Assembly (NCBI RefSeq): GCF_003944765.1
Contig: NZ_RWIU01000005.1
Location: 248,001-312,000, forward strand
Reading direction: 5' to 3'
Length of the DNA stretch: 64,000 nt
From: Hymenobacter perfusus
GTDB taxonomy: Bacteria > Bacteroidota > Bacteroidia > Cytophagales > Hymenobacteraceae
This document shows, one piece after another, positions 1 through 12,139 of this stretch (position 1 is its first letter; every line of letters begins with the position of its first letter). A program made the translations under genes and the position numbers. The notes below the pieces were generated by a model, which was not told the origin of the DNA, made no database searches, and saw nothing but the letters and a program-made list of their open reading frames with translations.

Positions 1-1
1 C

Positions 2-2962
<2,961 letters not shown>

Positions 2963-2966
2963 GCAC

Positions 2967-3000
2967 AGCGCCCCGGCCAGATGGTCGGGGCGCTTTTTTT
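2967..3000 (+). terminator. Rho-independent terminator after the GH3 fusion gene
   Basis: A GC stem (GCGCCCCG pairing with CGGGGCGC) around a short loop is followed by a run of seven T. It begins five bases after the stop codon. Confidence 0.85.
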
Positions 3001-3025
3001 CACACAATTCGAGGCTTAGTACTTC

Positions 3026-3544
3026 TCACTGTGAACGGAACTGCACGTAAGCCAATATCTGTACGCGAACAGCCTGACCACTCTGGTAGCCAGGCGACCA
3101 GGCAGGTTGTGCCTTTATGACGCGAATCGCCTCTGCATTATACGCTGGTGACAACCCCTTGGAAATTTTAAAATCTGTCAGTTCGCCAGTAGGAGTTACG
3201 ACAAAATACACCCAAACTCTCCCTTCCAATCCAGATTGATTAATGGGTACTTGTACCTGCCCAGCTAGCGTATTCAGATAAGCTTTAGCATTTCCTCCTG
3301 GCGGTATTGGCATCTGTTCAACACAAACATAAGTGGCCTGTAACGAATCTATTGCAGGACAAGGAACGAAACACGTACAGGTGGGACCAGGATTACCCAG
3401 TAGCTCGGGTGGCGTTTTCTGCTTTTTATTGGCATCAGTGGATTCAGGTAGTTTTTCCGCACTGATCTTCTTCTGCGCATAGATTGGTAATGAACTACCA
3501 ACAAACAGTAATGCAAGAGTTACGACACGCAGAATAGGTTTCAT
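3026..3544 (-). CDS. Secreted TonB C-terminal-domain protein
   Basis: 172 residues with an N-terminal signal peptide (hydrophobic 5-22, cleavage near YAQ). A Lys/Pro-rich, Cys-containing middle (CTCFVPCP) is followed by a TonB C-terminal-like fold from about residue 90, with GLEGRVWVYFVV, FKISKGL, YNAEAIRVIK and VRVQILAYVQF. Stand-alone TonB-C proteins with no N-terminal membrane anchor are common in Bacteroidota and have no single established role. The gene is clearly lower in GC than its neighbours, which hints at a different origin. It converges on the GH3 fusion gene, and the terminator between them could serve both. Confidence 0.8.
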   Translation of the reverse strand: MKPILRVVTLALLFVGSSLPIYAQKKISAEKLPESTDANKKQKTPPELLGNPGPTCTCFVPCPAIDSLQATYVCVEQMPIPPGGNAKAYLNTLAGQVQVPINQSGLEGRVWVYFVVTPTGELTDFKISKGLSPAYNAEAIRVIKAQPAWSPGYQSGQAVRVQILAYVQFRSQ

Positions 3545-3590
3545 AAGTTGTATTGATCTTAAGCAAGATAAACAATACTCCTAACGTACC

Positions 3591-3683
3591 TTAAAGCTCT
3601 CCGGCCTGAAAATCGGCTAGCTGATCAACTTCGACGTGTCCTATCTCAAAGACCATTTTCACCGTCTTGTGAACGGCCTATAA
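3591..3683 (+). pseudogene. Relic of the C-terminus of a GxxExxY-family protein
   Basis: Reading from 3591 gives LKLSGLKIG, a TAG at 3618-3620, then LINFDVSYLKDHFHRLVNGL and a stop at 3681-3683. The pattern G(L)LINF...LKD...R.VN.. resembles the end of GxxExxY proteins as I remember the family, with the codon for the second Leu of GLLINF changed to TAG. Nothing upstream matches the rest of the family, so only a fragment is left. The rest of the gap between 3545 and 3749 shows nothing recognisable. Confidence 0.45.
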
Positions 3684-3749
3684 GAATAACCACTGCGAAG
3701 CCCTACGTTTCCCACTCCGAACCACTGCCCCACCAAACCCCACCAGACC

Positions 3750-5372
3750 ATGCTACAAGGCCTAATGATGAACACGCCCCTGCGCATTGCGGGGCTGCTG
3801 GAACACGCCGAGAAATGGCACGCCGACACCGAAATTGTGAGCCGCCTGGCCGAGGGTGGCCTGCACCGCTACACGTACGCCGGCCTGGGCCGGCGCAGCC
3901 GCCAACTGGCCAACGCGCTGCAACGGCTGGGCATTACCTCCGGCGACCGGGTGGGCACGCTGGCCTGGAACACGCACCGCCACCTGGAGCTGTACTACGC
4001 CGTGTCGGGCAGCGGGGCCGTGTGCCACACCATCAACCCGCGCCTGTTTGCCGAGCAGCTGGTGTACATCATCAACCACGCCGAGGACCGAGTGCTGTTC
4101 TTCGACCTCACCTTTCTGCCGCTGGTAGAAAAGCTGGCTCCCAGCTGCCCCAAAGTGGAAACCTGGGTACTGATGACCGACCGGGCGCACCTGCCTGAAA
4201 CCACCACCCTGCCCGATCTGCGCTGCTATGAGGATTTGCTGGCTGCCGAAAACGACGAGTTTGAGTGGCCGGTGTTCGACGAGAATACGGCCTCCTCTTT
4301 GTGCTATACCTCCGGCACCACCGACCAGCCCAAGGGCGTGCTCTACTCCCACCGCTCCACCCTGCTGCACAGCTACGCCGCCGCGTTGCCCGACTGCTTC
4401 AACTGCTCGGCCCGCGACGTGATTCTGCCGGTGGTGCCCATGTTTCACGTCAACGCCTGGGGTATTCCGTACTTGGCCCCCATGATTGGCTGCAAACTGG
4501 TATTGCCCGGTCCGGGCCTGGACGCGGCCAGCCTCTACGAGCTGTTCGAGACGGAGGGCGTCACGTTCACGGCCGGCGTGCCCACCATCTGGTTCGGGCT
4601 GCTCACGTTTATGCGCGAAAAACAGCTGCGCTTTTCTACACTGCGGCAGATGATTGTGGGCGGCGCCTCCTGCCCCCCGGCGCTGCTGCGGGCGTTTGAT
4701 GAGGAGCTGGGCGTGACCATCCGCCACGCCTGGGGCATGACGGAAACCTCGCCCCTGGGCACCGTCTGCACCCTCAAGCCCCAGCAGCTCAGCCTCAGCC
4801 CCGACGAGCAGTTTGCCATCCAGACCAAGCAGGGCCGCGTCATCTTCGGGGTGGATATGCAGATTGTGGACGACGAGGGCCGGGCGTTGCCCCACAACGG
4901 CGTGGCTTTCGGCGACCTGCTGGTACGCGGGCCATTTATCGTGGCCGACTACTTCGGTACCGAACCCGGTCAGCTGACCGCCGGCGGCTGGTTCCGCACC
5001 GGCGACGTGGCCACCATTGACCCGGCCGGCTTCATGCAGATTACTGATAGAAGTAAGGACGTCATCAAATCGGGCGGGGAGTGGATTTCGAGCATCGAAC
5101 TGGAAAACCTGGCCATCGGGCATCCCAGCGTAGTCGAAGCCGCCGTTATCGGGGTGCCTCACCCCAAATGGAGCGAAAGGCCTTTGCTAGTCGTCGTGCG
5201 CAAACCTGACCACCACCTTACCCCCGAGGAGCTGCTGGCGTTCTACGATGGCAAAGTGGCCCGCTGGTGGATTCCCGAAGCCGTGGAGTTCGTGGATCAA
5301 CTGCCCCACACCGCCACCGGCAAACTTCTCAAAACCCAGCTTCGTAAGGATTTCGACGGGTACCAGTGGTAA
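3750..5372 (+). CDS. Long/medium-chain fatty-acid CoA ligase (AMP-binding)
   Basis: 540 residues, full length for an acyl-CoA synthetase of the ANL superfamily, which activates a carboxylate through an acyl-adenylate and then forms the CoA thioester. Visible motifs are the P-loop-like [12 protein letters not shown] (about 184-195), [19 protein letters not shown] (about 412), [15 protein letters not shown] (hinge, about 433) and [14 protein letters not shown] with the catalytic Lys near 519. Met6 and Met7 are alternative starts. It stands alone and converges on the DUF2059 gene. A TACGTTTC at about 3702 is close to, but not, the -7 consensus. The substrate cannot be read from sequence; similar proteins are annotated as medium/long-chain ligases. 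Confidence 0.9.
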   Translation: MLQGLMMNTPLRIAGLLEHAEKWHADTEIVSRLAEGGLHRYTYAGLGRRSRQLANALQRLGITSGDRVGTLAWNTHRHLELYYAVSGSGAVCHTINPRLFAEQLVYIINHAEDRVLFFDLTFLPLVEKLAPSCPKVETWVLMTDRAHLPETTTLPDLRCYEDLLAAENDEFEWPVFDENTASSLCYTSGTTDQPKGVLYSHRSTLLHSYAAALPDCFNCSARDVILPVVPMFHVNAWGIPYLAPMIGCKLVLPGPGLDAASLYELFETEGVTFTAGVPTIWFGLLTFMREKQLRFSTLRQMIVGGASCPPALLRAFDEELGVTIRHAWGMTETSPLGTVCTLKPQQLSLSPDEQFAIQTKQGRVIFGVDMQIVDDEGRALPHNGVAFGDLLVRGPFIVADYFGTEPGQLTAGGWFRTGDVATIDPAGFMQITDRSKDVIKSGGEWISSIELENLAIGHPSVVEAAVIGVPHPKWSERPLLVVVRKPDHHLTPEELLAFYDGKVARWWIPEAVEFVDQLPHTATGKLLKTQLRKDFDGYQW

Positions 5373-5399
5373 TTTAACCGTCATAGCGAGGGCACTATT

Positions 5400-5582
5400 G
5401 TCATTGCGAGGACGAAGGACATTCCGCGCATCAAGCGGCGTCAATCCTTCCTTTACAGAGTGACAAGCGCCAAAGAAGCAGAAAGCCCCTGACGTACGCG
5501 TTGGCGTCAGGGGCTTTTGAATAGGCTAGGGCTGAGAGTTGCGTGCAGGAAGGATTGCTTCGTCCTTCCTGCACGCAATGAC
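5400..5582. repeat. Interspersed hairpin element, family A, diverged copy
   Basis: It starts with GTCATTGCGAG, has CAATCCTTCC internally and a terminator-like core at 5482-5518. It ends with GGAAGGATTGC and CAATGAC in inverted orientation. The same layout occurs at 22770-22923 and 42698-42853, but this copy has an extra palindrome (GCGTGCAGGAAGGA with TCCTTCCTGCACGC) near its right end. It sits between two convergent genes. Confidence 0.7.
5482..5518. terminator. Bidirectional terminator in the core of a family A repeat
   Basis: AAAGCCCCTGACG pairs with CGTCAGGGGCTTT around a 10-base loop. It lies between convergent genes ending at 5372 and 5586 and can serve both strands. Confidence 0.75.
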
Positions 5583-5585
5583 GTG

Positions 5586-6095
5586 CTACTTGTCCTCCGT
5601 CGGGGCCTGGGTTTTCATCTTTTCGGCAATGGCCTGCTGCAGCTCGGGCAGGTGCTCCTGCATGCGGCGCTGGCCGATTTCCATGCTGGCGGCCATCAGC
5701 TGGGGCATTTTCTCGATGGTTTTGCGGCCGATGGGCGTCTGGTAGAACTTAGCCAGTTCCTTAAGCTCCTTTTCGGTGAACTCGCGGGCGTAGAGCTGCA
5801 CCATGTCCTCCTTCATGGCACCCCAGCTCATGTACTTGGTGATATAGGCGCGCATTTCGGGCTCAACGGCCTTCATACCCGGGTTTTGCTCCATCTGGGA
5901 AGCCAGCATCCGGTCGATGGTAACCGTCAGGTTTTGCTCCGAGTTGGCGGCCTTCAGCAACTCCTCGGCGGCCTTACGCTGGCCGGCCGAAATAGAAGCG
6001 GCCGGGACATTGCCGGTAGCGGGCGTAGTTGTTTGGGCTTGCGCCAACGGGGCCGTTAGCGCCAGACCTACGGTCAGAATCCAGAAATATTTCAT
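5586..6095 (-). CDS. Periplasmic DUF2059 protein
   Basis: 169 residues. A signal peptide (1-21, cleavage after AQA) precedes a helical domain typical of DUF2059, with MLASQMEQNPGMKAVEPEMR and the conserved block ELAKFYQTPIGRKTIEKMPQ near residues 110-130. The family is widespread in Gram-negative bacteria and its function is unknown. The gene is the last of a minus-strand group with two acyltransferase-like genes, 42 bp downstream of the nearer one, so co-transcription is plausible. Confidence 0.85.
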   Translation of the reverse strand: MKYFWILTVGLALTAPLAQAQTTTPATGNVPAASISAGQRKAAEELLKAANSEQNLTVTIDRMLASQMEQNPGMKAVEPEMRAYITKYMSWGAMKEDMVQLYAREFTEKELKELAKFYQTPIGRKTIEKMPQLMAASMEIGQRRMQEHLPELQQAIAEKMKTQAPTEDK

Positions 6096-6137
6096 GCTAC
6101 GAAGTACGGAAAATTGTTTGCGTAAAGCGGGAGCGGC

Positions 6138-7280
6138 TCACACCGTAAAGAAAATTCGCCGCCGATAAAGCACCCACAAAATGGCTACCCACACGGCGGT
6201 ATACGCCAGGGCGTAGGCTAAAGAAGCGTGGTAAGGATTGGCGAAGTGCGCCGTAAACCAAGTGTGATACAGCCAGTCGCGGGCGTAGAATACGGTACCG
6301 TCGGGGTGGTGCAGCTTCAGGCGGGTCAGGAGGCGTTCCAGCACCTCGGGCAGAAAGAACACCAACAGCGCGTTGCTTCCGCAGGCCACCAGCGGCCGGG
6401 TCCAGGCCCCGCGCCACTCCTGCACATCCACCAGGAAATACAGCGTAGCCAGGGCCAGCACGCTGATACCACCGGCGTACAGCACAAAAGAGCTGGTCCA
6501 GAGGGCCTTGTTGATGGGAAACCACCCGTTCCAGATGAGCCCCGCCAGCAGTAGCCCGGCCCCGGCCACAAACAGCCACGCGGCTTTGGTGGTACGCGCC
6601 GGCGCGGGCCGGCGCAGCCACTGGCCCGCGAGTAGCCCTAGCAGTCCGGTAGCAATGGTGGGCAGCGTCCCTAGCAACGACTCCGGGTCCCAGCCTTTGT
6701 CTTTCAGAAACAGATGGTTTACGGTAAACAGCCGCTTATCGAGCCAGGCCCCCAGGTTGGTAGCGGGTTCCAGGTTGGCCGGCCCGTAGCCAGGAACGGG
6801 CACCAGTTGCAGCAGCACATTATACAGCACCAGCAGCCCCATAAACATCCACAGTTGCTGCCGCCAGGTAGTTTTCAGGAACAGCACGCTGCTGATACCA
6901 TACACCAGCGCAATGCGCTGCAACACTCCCGGAATCCGGAAAGAGGTGAAGTAGAAGTAGGGAATCAGCCCAATGAGCAGGCCCAGCACCAGCAGCACCA
7001 GCACGCGGCGGGCCACCCGCCACAGCGTGGCGCGGTGCAGAGTCGGCTGCTCGTGCGCCGCAGTCAGCCCATACACCAGCGCCACGCCCATAATGAACAC
7101 GAAGGACGGAAACACCAGGTCGGCGGGGGTGCAGCCGTGCCAGGGCGCGTGGGCCAGGGGCCGGTAGTATTGCCGGTAGTCGCCGGCGTTGTTTACCAGC
7201 AACATGAGGACCACCGTGAGTCCCCGAAAAATATCCAGGGATAGAAGACGGGCAGGCTTTTCAGCCGAAAGTACAGCCAC
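6138..7280 (-). CDS. NagX/HGSNAT-like membrane acyltransferase (DUF5009), copy 1
   Basis: 380 residues with about ten hydrophobic segments. The N-terminus RLLSLDIFRGLTVVLMLLVN and the motif HGCTPADLVFPSFVFIMG, with the conserved His, are hallmarks of the heparan-alpha-glucosaminide N-acetyltransferase / NagX family. In lysosomes this family moves acetyl groups across the membrane to an amino sugar; the bacterial role is less well defined and often linked to GlcNAc utilisation. The start is GTG at 7280. It is a tandem paralogue of the next gene, with shared blocks such as GPANLE..TNLGAWLD and WNGWFPINKALWTSS. Confidence 0.85.
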   Translation of the reverse strand: MAVLSAEKPARLLSLDIFRGLTVVLMLLVNNAGDYRQYYRPLAHAPWHGCTPADLVFPSFVFIMGVALVYGLTAAHEQPTLHRATLWRVARRVLVLLVLGLLIGLIPYFYFTSFRIPGVLQRIALVYGISSVLFLKTTWRQQLWMFMGLLVLYNVLLQLVPVPGYGPANLEPATNLGAWLDKRLFTVNHLFLKDKGWDPESLLGTLPTIATGLLGLLAGQWLRRPAPARTTKAAWLFVAGAGLLLAGLIWNGWFPINKALWTSSFVLYAGGISVLALATLYFLVDVQEWRGAWTRPLVACGSNALLVFFLPEVLERLLTRLKLHHPDGTVFYARDWLYHTWFTAHFANPYHASLAYALAYTAVWVAILWVLYRRRIFFTV

Positions 7281-7322
7281 AGGGCAGAATAATCAGTGGG
7301 AAATATCCAATTACGGCACCGG

Positions 7323-8501
7323 TCAGACTTTGATAATAAGGTTGCGGCGGTACATCAGCCAGAGTACCACCAGCCAGATCAGCACGCACACCAGCGCCCC
7401 GGCCAGGGATGCATTTACCGGGCTGAAGTAGGGCACAAACAGGGTATCATAAAGCCAGGTGCGCAGGCCCACTTTCTCGCCGGCAGCCCCCGTTACCTGC
7501 ACCATATTCAGCAGGCGCGGAATGAGGCCGGAGAGAAAAAACACGGTAATGGCATTCACCCCGTATACCAAGGCCGGCAGCGTCCAGCGGCGGTATTGCT
7601 GCACGTCAATCAGCCAGTACAGGCCTGCCAGCGTAGCCAGGGCCAGTCCGCCGGTGTACAGCACGTAGGAGCTGGTCCAGAGCGCCTTGTTGATGGGAAA
7701 CCAGCCATTCCAGACCATTCCCAGCAGCACGCAGCCCATACCGGCCACAAACAGCCAGACCACCCGCGTGGCCGGCTCCACTTCCCGACGCCGCAGCCAC
7801 TGCCCCGCCAATAGCCCTAACAGGCCGGTGCCAACGGCCGGCAACGTGCTCAGCAACCCCTCGGGGTCCCAAGTGCGGCTTTGCTTCCAGAGGTGGGCTT
7901 CGCCGAGCACCGCGCGGTCGAGCCAGGCCCCCAGGTTGGTGCCGGCTTCCAGGTTGGCCGGACCGAAACCGGGCACCGGCACCAGCTGCATGAGCACGTT
8001 GTAGAAAATCAGCACGAAGGCCAGTAGCCCGATTTGCTGCTTGCGGTTGGTTTTCAGGAACAGGATGCCGCACACCAGAAACACCACCGCAATGCGCGCC
8101 AGCACGCCCGGAATCCGCACCGTGCTGAAATCGAACTTCGGAAACAGAGCCGAAAACAGGCCCAGCCCAAACAGAATAGCCGCCCGCTTCAGCACGCGCA
8201 GCATGGTGCGGTTGTGGGTGGCGGGCTGCTGCCGGGCGCCATCCAGCGCGTACGTGATGCTCACGCCCACAATGAACAGGAAGAACGGAAAGATCAGGTC
8301 GGTGGGGGTGCAGCCGTGCCAGTGCGCATGTTCCAGCGGCGCGTAGATGTGGCCCCAGTCGCCGGGGTTATTCACCAGAATCATGGCCATAACGGTGAGG
8401 CCCCGAAATACATCGAGCGACTGAAGGCGGCCGGGCTGCGAGGCTTCGGCCAGCGGCATGGCCCCGGTAGTAGCTTGGGCAGCCTGGGTAGTGGTTTGCA
8501 T
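7323..8501 (-). CDS. NagX/HGSNAT-like membrane acyltransferase (DUF5009), copy 2
   Basis: 392 residues from the ATG at 8501. An upstream in-frame codon at 8537 would add an unlikely 12-residue extension, and a -7-like TACTTTG sits only ten bases before the chosen ATG. It has the same fold and motifs as the neighbouring copy: LQSLDVFRGLTVMAMILVNN, HGCTPTDLIFPFFLFIVG and GPANLEAGTNLGAWLD. The 42-bp gap and shared orientation suggest one transcription unit. The pair lies head-to-head with the SusC operon, so both may be controlled from the shared upstream region and act in amino-sugar handling (inference). Confidence 0.85.
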   Translation of the reverse strand: MQTTTQAAQATTGAMPLAEASQPGRLQSLDVFRGLTVMAMILVNNPGDWGHIYAPLEHAHWHGCTPTDLIFPFFLFIVGVSITYALDGARQQPATHNRTMLRVLKRAAILFGLGLFSALFPKFDFSTVRIPGVLARIAVVFLVCGILFLKTNRKQQIGLLAFVLIFYNVLMQLVPVPGFGPANLEAGTNLGAWLDRAVLGEAHLWKQSRTWDPEGLLSTLPAVGTGLLGLLAGQWLRRREVEPATRVVWLFVAGMGCVLLGMVWNGWFPINKALWTSSYVLYTGGLALATLAGLYWLIDVQQYRRWTLPALVYGVNAITVFFLSGLIPRLLNMVQVTGAAGEKVGLRTWLYDTLFVPYFSPVNASLAGALVCVLIWLVVLWLMYRRNLIIKV

Positions 8502-8903
8502 GGAAAGTGGAACAAAGTAGATAGATGCAATTGGCAAGATGCATTACTCCTCGCATTTCGTTACGACCCAGCGCGGAGCCGCCAAAAACAGCCAACATAA
8601 TGTAAGACACAAAACCTAATCTAACCTTTAAAAAATACCATATATAGTTGTTTCACTAGGTTTGAAATAGTAGTTTTAGCTGAATTGTCCCGATTCGCCC
8701 GCTCTTTCTGCCCATCCCTCTCCTTCCCCACCCAATCCCACCTTCTGCCCTGCTCCTTCGGCTGTTCCCCGGCCGGGTAGCCCTCTTGCCCGGCCAGCTT
8801 CCGCCCGCCCCCCGATATCCTGTCATAGTCCAACTGGCGCGCACTCTCTCAGGTGCCGCCCAGCCCTCGTTTCCCTTTCTTCCTCTCTCACTCTCTATTG
8901 CGT
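8502..8903. other. Divergent intergenic region with possible promoter and C/T-rich leader
   Basis: About 400 bp between divergent genes. The left half is AT-rich and holds an exact -7 match TAGGTTTG at 8657-8664 on the plus strand, without a clear -33 TTTG at the right distance. The right half, about 8690-8900, is strongly pyrimidine-rich on the plus strand and would form a long leader for the SusC mRNA. I see no coding potential. Confidence 0.4.
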
Positions 8904-11900
8904 ATGAAAAAACGTTTATGGTCATCCCCATTGGCTCTGGGGCTGATGCTGGCTACGCCCTCCGTATGGGCCCAGCAAACCGCCAGTACCATGCAGGGCG
9001 TGGTAACCGGCACCAACGACCAGCAGCCGATACCCGGCGTGAACGTGCTGGTGAAAGGTACTACCATTGGTACCCAGACCGGCGTGGATGGCAGCTACTC
9101 CCTGCCCAACGTGCCTTTCGGCAGCACCCTGGTTTTCAGCTTCATTGGCTACAACACCCAGGAGTACCGCGTGGGCAGCACCACTACGGCCAACATCAGT
9201 CTGGCACCCGATGCCAAAAGCCTGAATGAGGTAGTGGTGACCGGCTACGGCATTAAGCAGGAGCGGCAGGAGCTGAATTACAGCGCCCCCCAGGTGAAGG
9301 GCTCGGAGCTGGTGGAAACCCGCCAGACCAACATCGTGAATGCCTTGCAGGGCAAAGTTGCGGGGGTCAGCATTACGTCTTCGGGCGGGGCTCCCGGTGA
9401 GGGCGCGTCCATCGTCATCCGGGGCGGCAACTCGCTCGATGGCAACAACCAGCCGCTGTTCGTGATTGACGGCATCATCATGAGCAACAACTCCTTTGTG
9501 GAGAGTACAGCTCCCGGCGGCGGCTCCGGCTTCAACGGGTTGCTGGGGCGCTCCACCGCCAACCAGAACCGCGCCGGCGACCTGAATCCCGAGGATATTG
9601 AAAGCATGACGGTGCTGAAAGGTCCGGCGGCGGCGGCTATTTACGGCCTGCAGGCTGCCAACGGCGCCGTTATCATCACCACCAAAAAAGGCGCGGCCGG
9701 CCGGGCCACCATCAACTACCGCACGCAGTTTTCGGTGGATGAGGTAAGCCGCCTGCCCAAAGTGCAGGACCAGTACAAGCAGGGCAACCTGGGCCTGTTT
9801 GATGCCGGCACGCGCAACTCCTGGGGGCCGCGCTTTCAGGATGGCGAAACGGTGTACGACAACCTGGGCAATTTCTTTCAGGCGGGCAGCGCCTGGCAGC
9901 ATTACCTCACCATTTCGGGTGGTTCTGAGCGCAATACCTTCCTGTTTACCGGCTCGCGCAACGACGTGAGTGGCGTGGCTCCTACCAGCCTGTACGACAA
10001 GACTACGCTGCGACTGGCCGGCACTTCCAGAATGACGGAAAAGCTCTCGGTAACGGGCTCGGCGCAGTACATGAATACCGGCGGCCGCAACCCGCTGCAG
10101 GGCCCCGGCCTGTTTGGGGGCAGCGGCGGCTACCTGGTGAGCCTGCTGAGCTGGCCCCAGAACGATGACGCCCGCGTGTACCTGAACCCCGATGGCACCC
10201 GCCGCCGCCTGCTGGGTGCGGCCACCGCCGCCACCGACGCCGACAACCCATACTTCACAGTATACCGCAACCCCCAGACGACGCGCACCAACCGCTTTAT
10301 CGGCAACGTGCAGACGACGCTGGACCTCTACAAGTGGCTCGCGGTCAGCTACAATCTGGGCACCGATTTCTACGTGCAGAAGGACCGCTCCGTGCGGGCG
10401 GTGGGCACTTCGCTCACGGCTAACCAGGATGGCGGCCTGGCCGAAACCGTGAGCCTCAACCGCCTGCTCAACTCCAACTTCCTGCTGACGCTCAAGCATG
10501 AGTTCAGCGAGAATCTGGGGGGCTTTGTGGTGCTGGGCAACACTATTGAAATGAGCCGCAGCGAGGTAACCGATAACATCGGGCTGATTTTTCAGAACCC
10601 CAACCCGGCCGTACCGTCCATCAACAACACCGTTAACCGCAACACGCTCATCACCAATACTGAGCGGCGACTGATTGGTAATTTCGCCCGAATTGGGGTG
10701 AACCTGCTGGGCCAGGTAAACCTGGAGCTGAACGGCCGCCTCGACCAGTCGTCCACTCTGCCCCGGCCCGATGAGAACAAGAACTTCGGGAAGGCTTTTG
10801 CCTACGGCTCCGCCTCGGCGGGCTGGCAGTTCACCAAACTGCTGGGACTCGACCAGAACCCGTGGCTGAACTACGGGAAAATCCGGGGCTCGATTTCGGA
10901 AGTGGGCAAGGATACCGGCCCCTACCGCGTCGATTCGCCGCTGGCCCAGGCCACGTACATCGGAGGCGGCTTCCGCAACGGCTTCTTTGGCTCGAACCGT
11001 TTGCTGGTGCCCGAGCGCACCCGCGCCTACGAGGTGGGCGTTGACCTGCAGTTCCTGCGCAACCGCCTGGGCCTGGAGGCCAATGTGTACCAGCAGGTTA
11101 CCCGCGACCAGCTCATTGCGCCCCGCGTGAGTCAGGCAACCGGCTTTATTCTGCAGTACATCAACGGCGGCTCGGTAGAGAACAAAGGGCTGGAAATAGC
11201 GCTGCGCGGCACTCCGGTGCAAAACAGCAACGGATTTACCTGGGACGTGGTGGCTAACTTCTACGCCAACCGCAACAAGGCCACCAAGCTCCCTGGGTTC
11301 CTGACGGAAGTGTACCAGTCGGATGCCTGGGTGATTGACGTGGCCCGGGGCGGCGCATTTCCCGGCAAGCCAATTTCCTCCATCAGCGCCCTGGACTACC
11401 AGCGCAGCCCCGACGGGCAGATTCTTATCAGCCCCACCACCGGCTACCCGCTGGTAAACACCAGCACCTTCATCTACGCCGGCAACCGCGCCCCCGATTA
11501 CACGGTGCAGGTAACCAATACGCTCACCTACAAAGGCCTTTCCTTGAATTTCCTCTGGGATTTCCGCAAAGGGGGCATGGTGGTAAATGGCAACGACTGG
11601 CTGGCTACCCGCACCGGCCTGAGCGAACGGACGCTAGACCGCTACAAGCAGGTGGTGTTTGATGGCGTGGTACGGCAGGCCGATGGCTCCTTTGTGCCCA
11701 ACACCCGGCAGGTAGAGCTCAACCAGACCTACTACCAGAACATTCTGGGCGTGATTGGCACGCCTTACCTTGAGGACGGGTCCTGGTCGCGCCTGCGCTA
11801 TGCTACTCTCACCTACCGCCTGCCCGGCAAGCTGTTTGCAAACTCCACTTCCGTGCGCGGGGTGGAGGTAGCGGTAACGGGCCGCAACCTGCTGCTGTTC

Positions 11901-12035
11901 ACCAAATACAGCGGCGTAGACCCCGAAACGGCCGCGGCCGGCGCGGGCGTGCGGGGCGGCGGCTCCGGCGGCTTCGATTACGGCAGCATCCCCGGCACCC
12001 GGGGCATGGACATGAGCCTGCGCGTGAATTTCTAA
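8904..12035 (+). CDS. SusC/RagA-type TonB-dependent outer-membrane transporter
   Basis: 1043 residues from the ATG at 8904. This start gives MKKRLW plus a clean signal peptide ending VWAQQ; the upstream in-frame GTG would spoil it. A carboxypeptidase-regulatory-like domain (about 25-100, PGVNVLVKGTTIGTQTGVDG) precedes the plug, with PLFVIDGIIM and VLKGPAAAAIYG..ANGAVIITTKKG. The rest is a beta-barrel ending in an aromatic residue (RVNF). SusC proteins import oligosaccharides or peptides with a SusD lid, driven by TonB. It is the first gene of an operon with susD-like and lipoprotein genes. The nearby NagX-like and glycosidase genes suggest an amino-sugar-containing ligand, but this is inference. 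Confidence 0.93.
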   Translation: MKKRLWSSPLALGLMLATPSVWAQQTASTMQGVVTGTNDQQPIPGVNVLVKGTTIGTQTGVDGSYSLPNVPFGSTLVFSFIGYNTQEYRVGSTTTANISLAPDAKSLNEVVVTGYGIKQERQELNYSAPQVKGSELVETRQTNIVNALQGKVAGVSITSSGGAPGEGASIVIRGGNSLDGNNQPLFVIDGIIMSNNSFVESTAPGGGSGFNGLLGRSTANQNRAGDLNPEDIESMTVLKGPAAAAIYGLQAANGAVIITTKKGAAGRATINYRTQFSVDEVSRLPKVQDQYKQGNLGLFDAGTRNSWGPRFQDGETVYDNLGNFFQAGSAWQHYLTISGGSERNTFLFTGSRNDVSGVAPTSLYDKTTLRLAGTSRMTEKLSVTGSAQYMNTGGRNPLQGPGLFGGSGGYLVSLLSWPQNDDARVYLNPDGTRRRLLGAATAATDADNPYFTVYRNPQTTRTNRFIGNVQTTLDLYKWLAVSYNLGTDFYVQKDRSVRAVGTSLTANQDGGLAETVSLNRLLNSNFLLTLKHEFSENLGGFVVLGNTIEMSRSEVTDNIGLIFQNPNPAVPSINNTVNRNTLITNTERRLIGNFARIGVNLLGQVNLELNGRLDQSSTLPRPDENKNFGKAFAYGSASAGWQFTKLLGLDQNPWLNYGKIRGSISEVGKDTGPYRVDSPLAQATYIGGGFRNGFFGSNRLLVPERTRAYEVGVDLQFLRNRLGLEANVYQQVTRDQLIAPRVSQATGFILQYINGGSVENKGLEIALRGTPVQNSNGFTWDVVANFYANRNKATKLPGFLTEVYQSDAWVIDVARGGAFPGKPISSISALDYQRSPDGQILISPTTGYPLVNTSTFIYAGNRAPDYTVQVTNTLTYKGLSLNFLWDFRKGGMVVNGNDWLATRTGLSERTLDRYKQVVFDGVVRQADGSFVPNTRQVELNQTYYQNILGVIGTPYLEDGSWSRLRYATLTYRLPGKLFANSTSVRGVEVAVTGRNLLLFTKYSGVDPETAAAGAGVRGGGSGGFDYGSIPGTRGMDMSLRVNF

Positions 12036-12139
12036 TTGGATTGCCACTTCGCTCCGGCGGCAGGGCGGGCAGAATCATTATTCCGCGCCCTACCAGCCAT
12101 TTGGCTAGCCAAAAAAATAACAGTCAAGCATTTCAAACA

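Noticed and set aside
8922..11222. Long minus-strand open frame of 766 codons inside the SusC gene
   Set aside because: It is a shadow of GC-rich codon bias on the opposite strand; the translated product is His/Ala/Val-rich without any domain, and the plus-strand SusC is certain.
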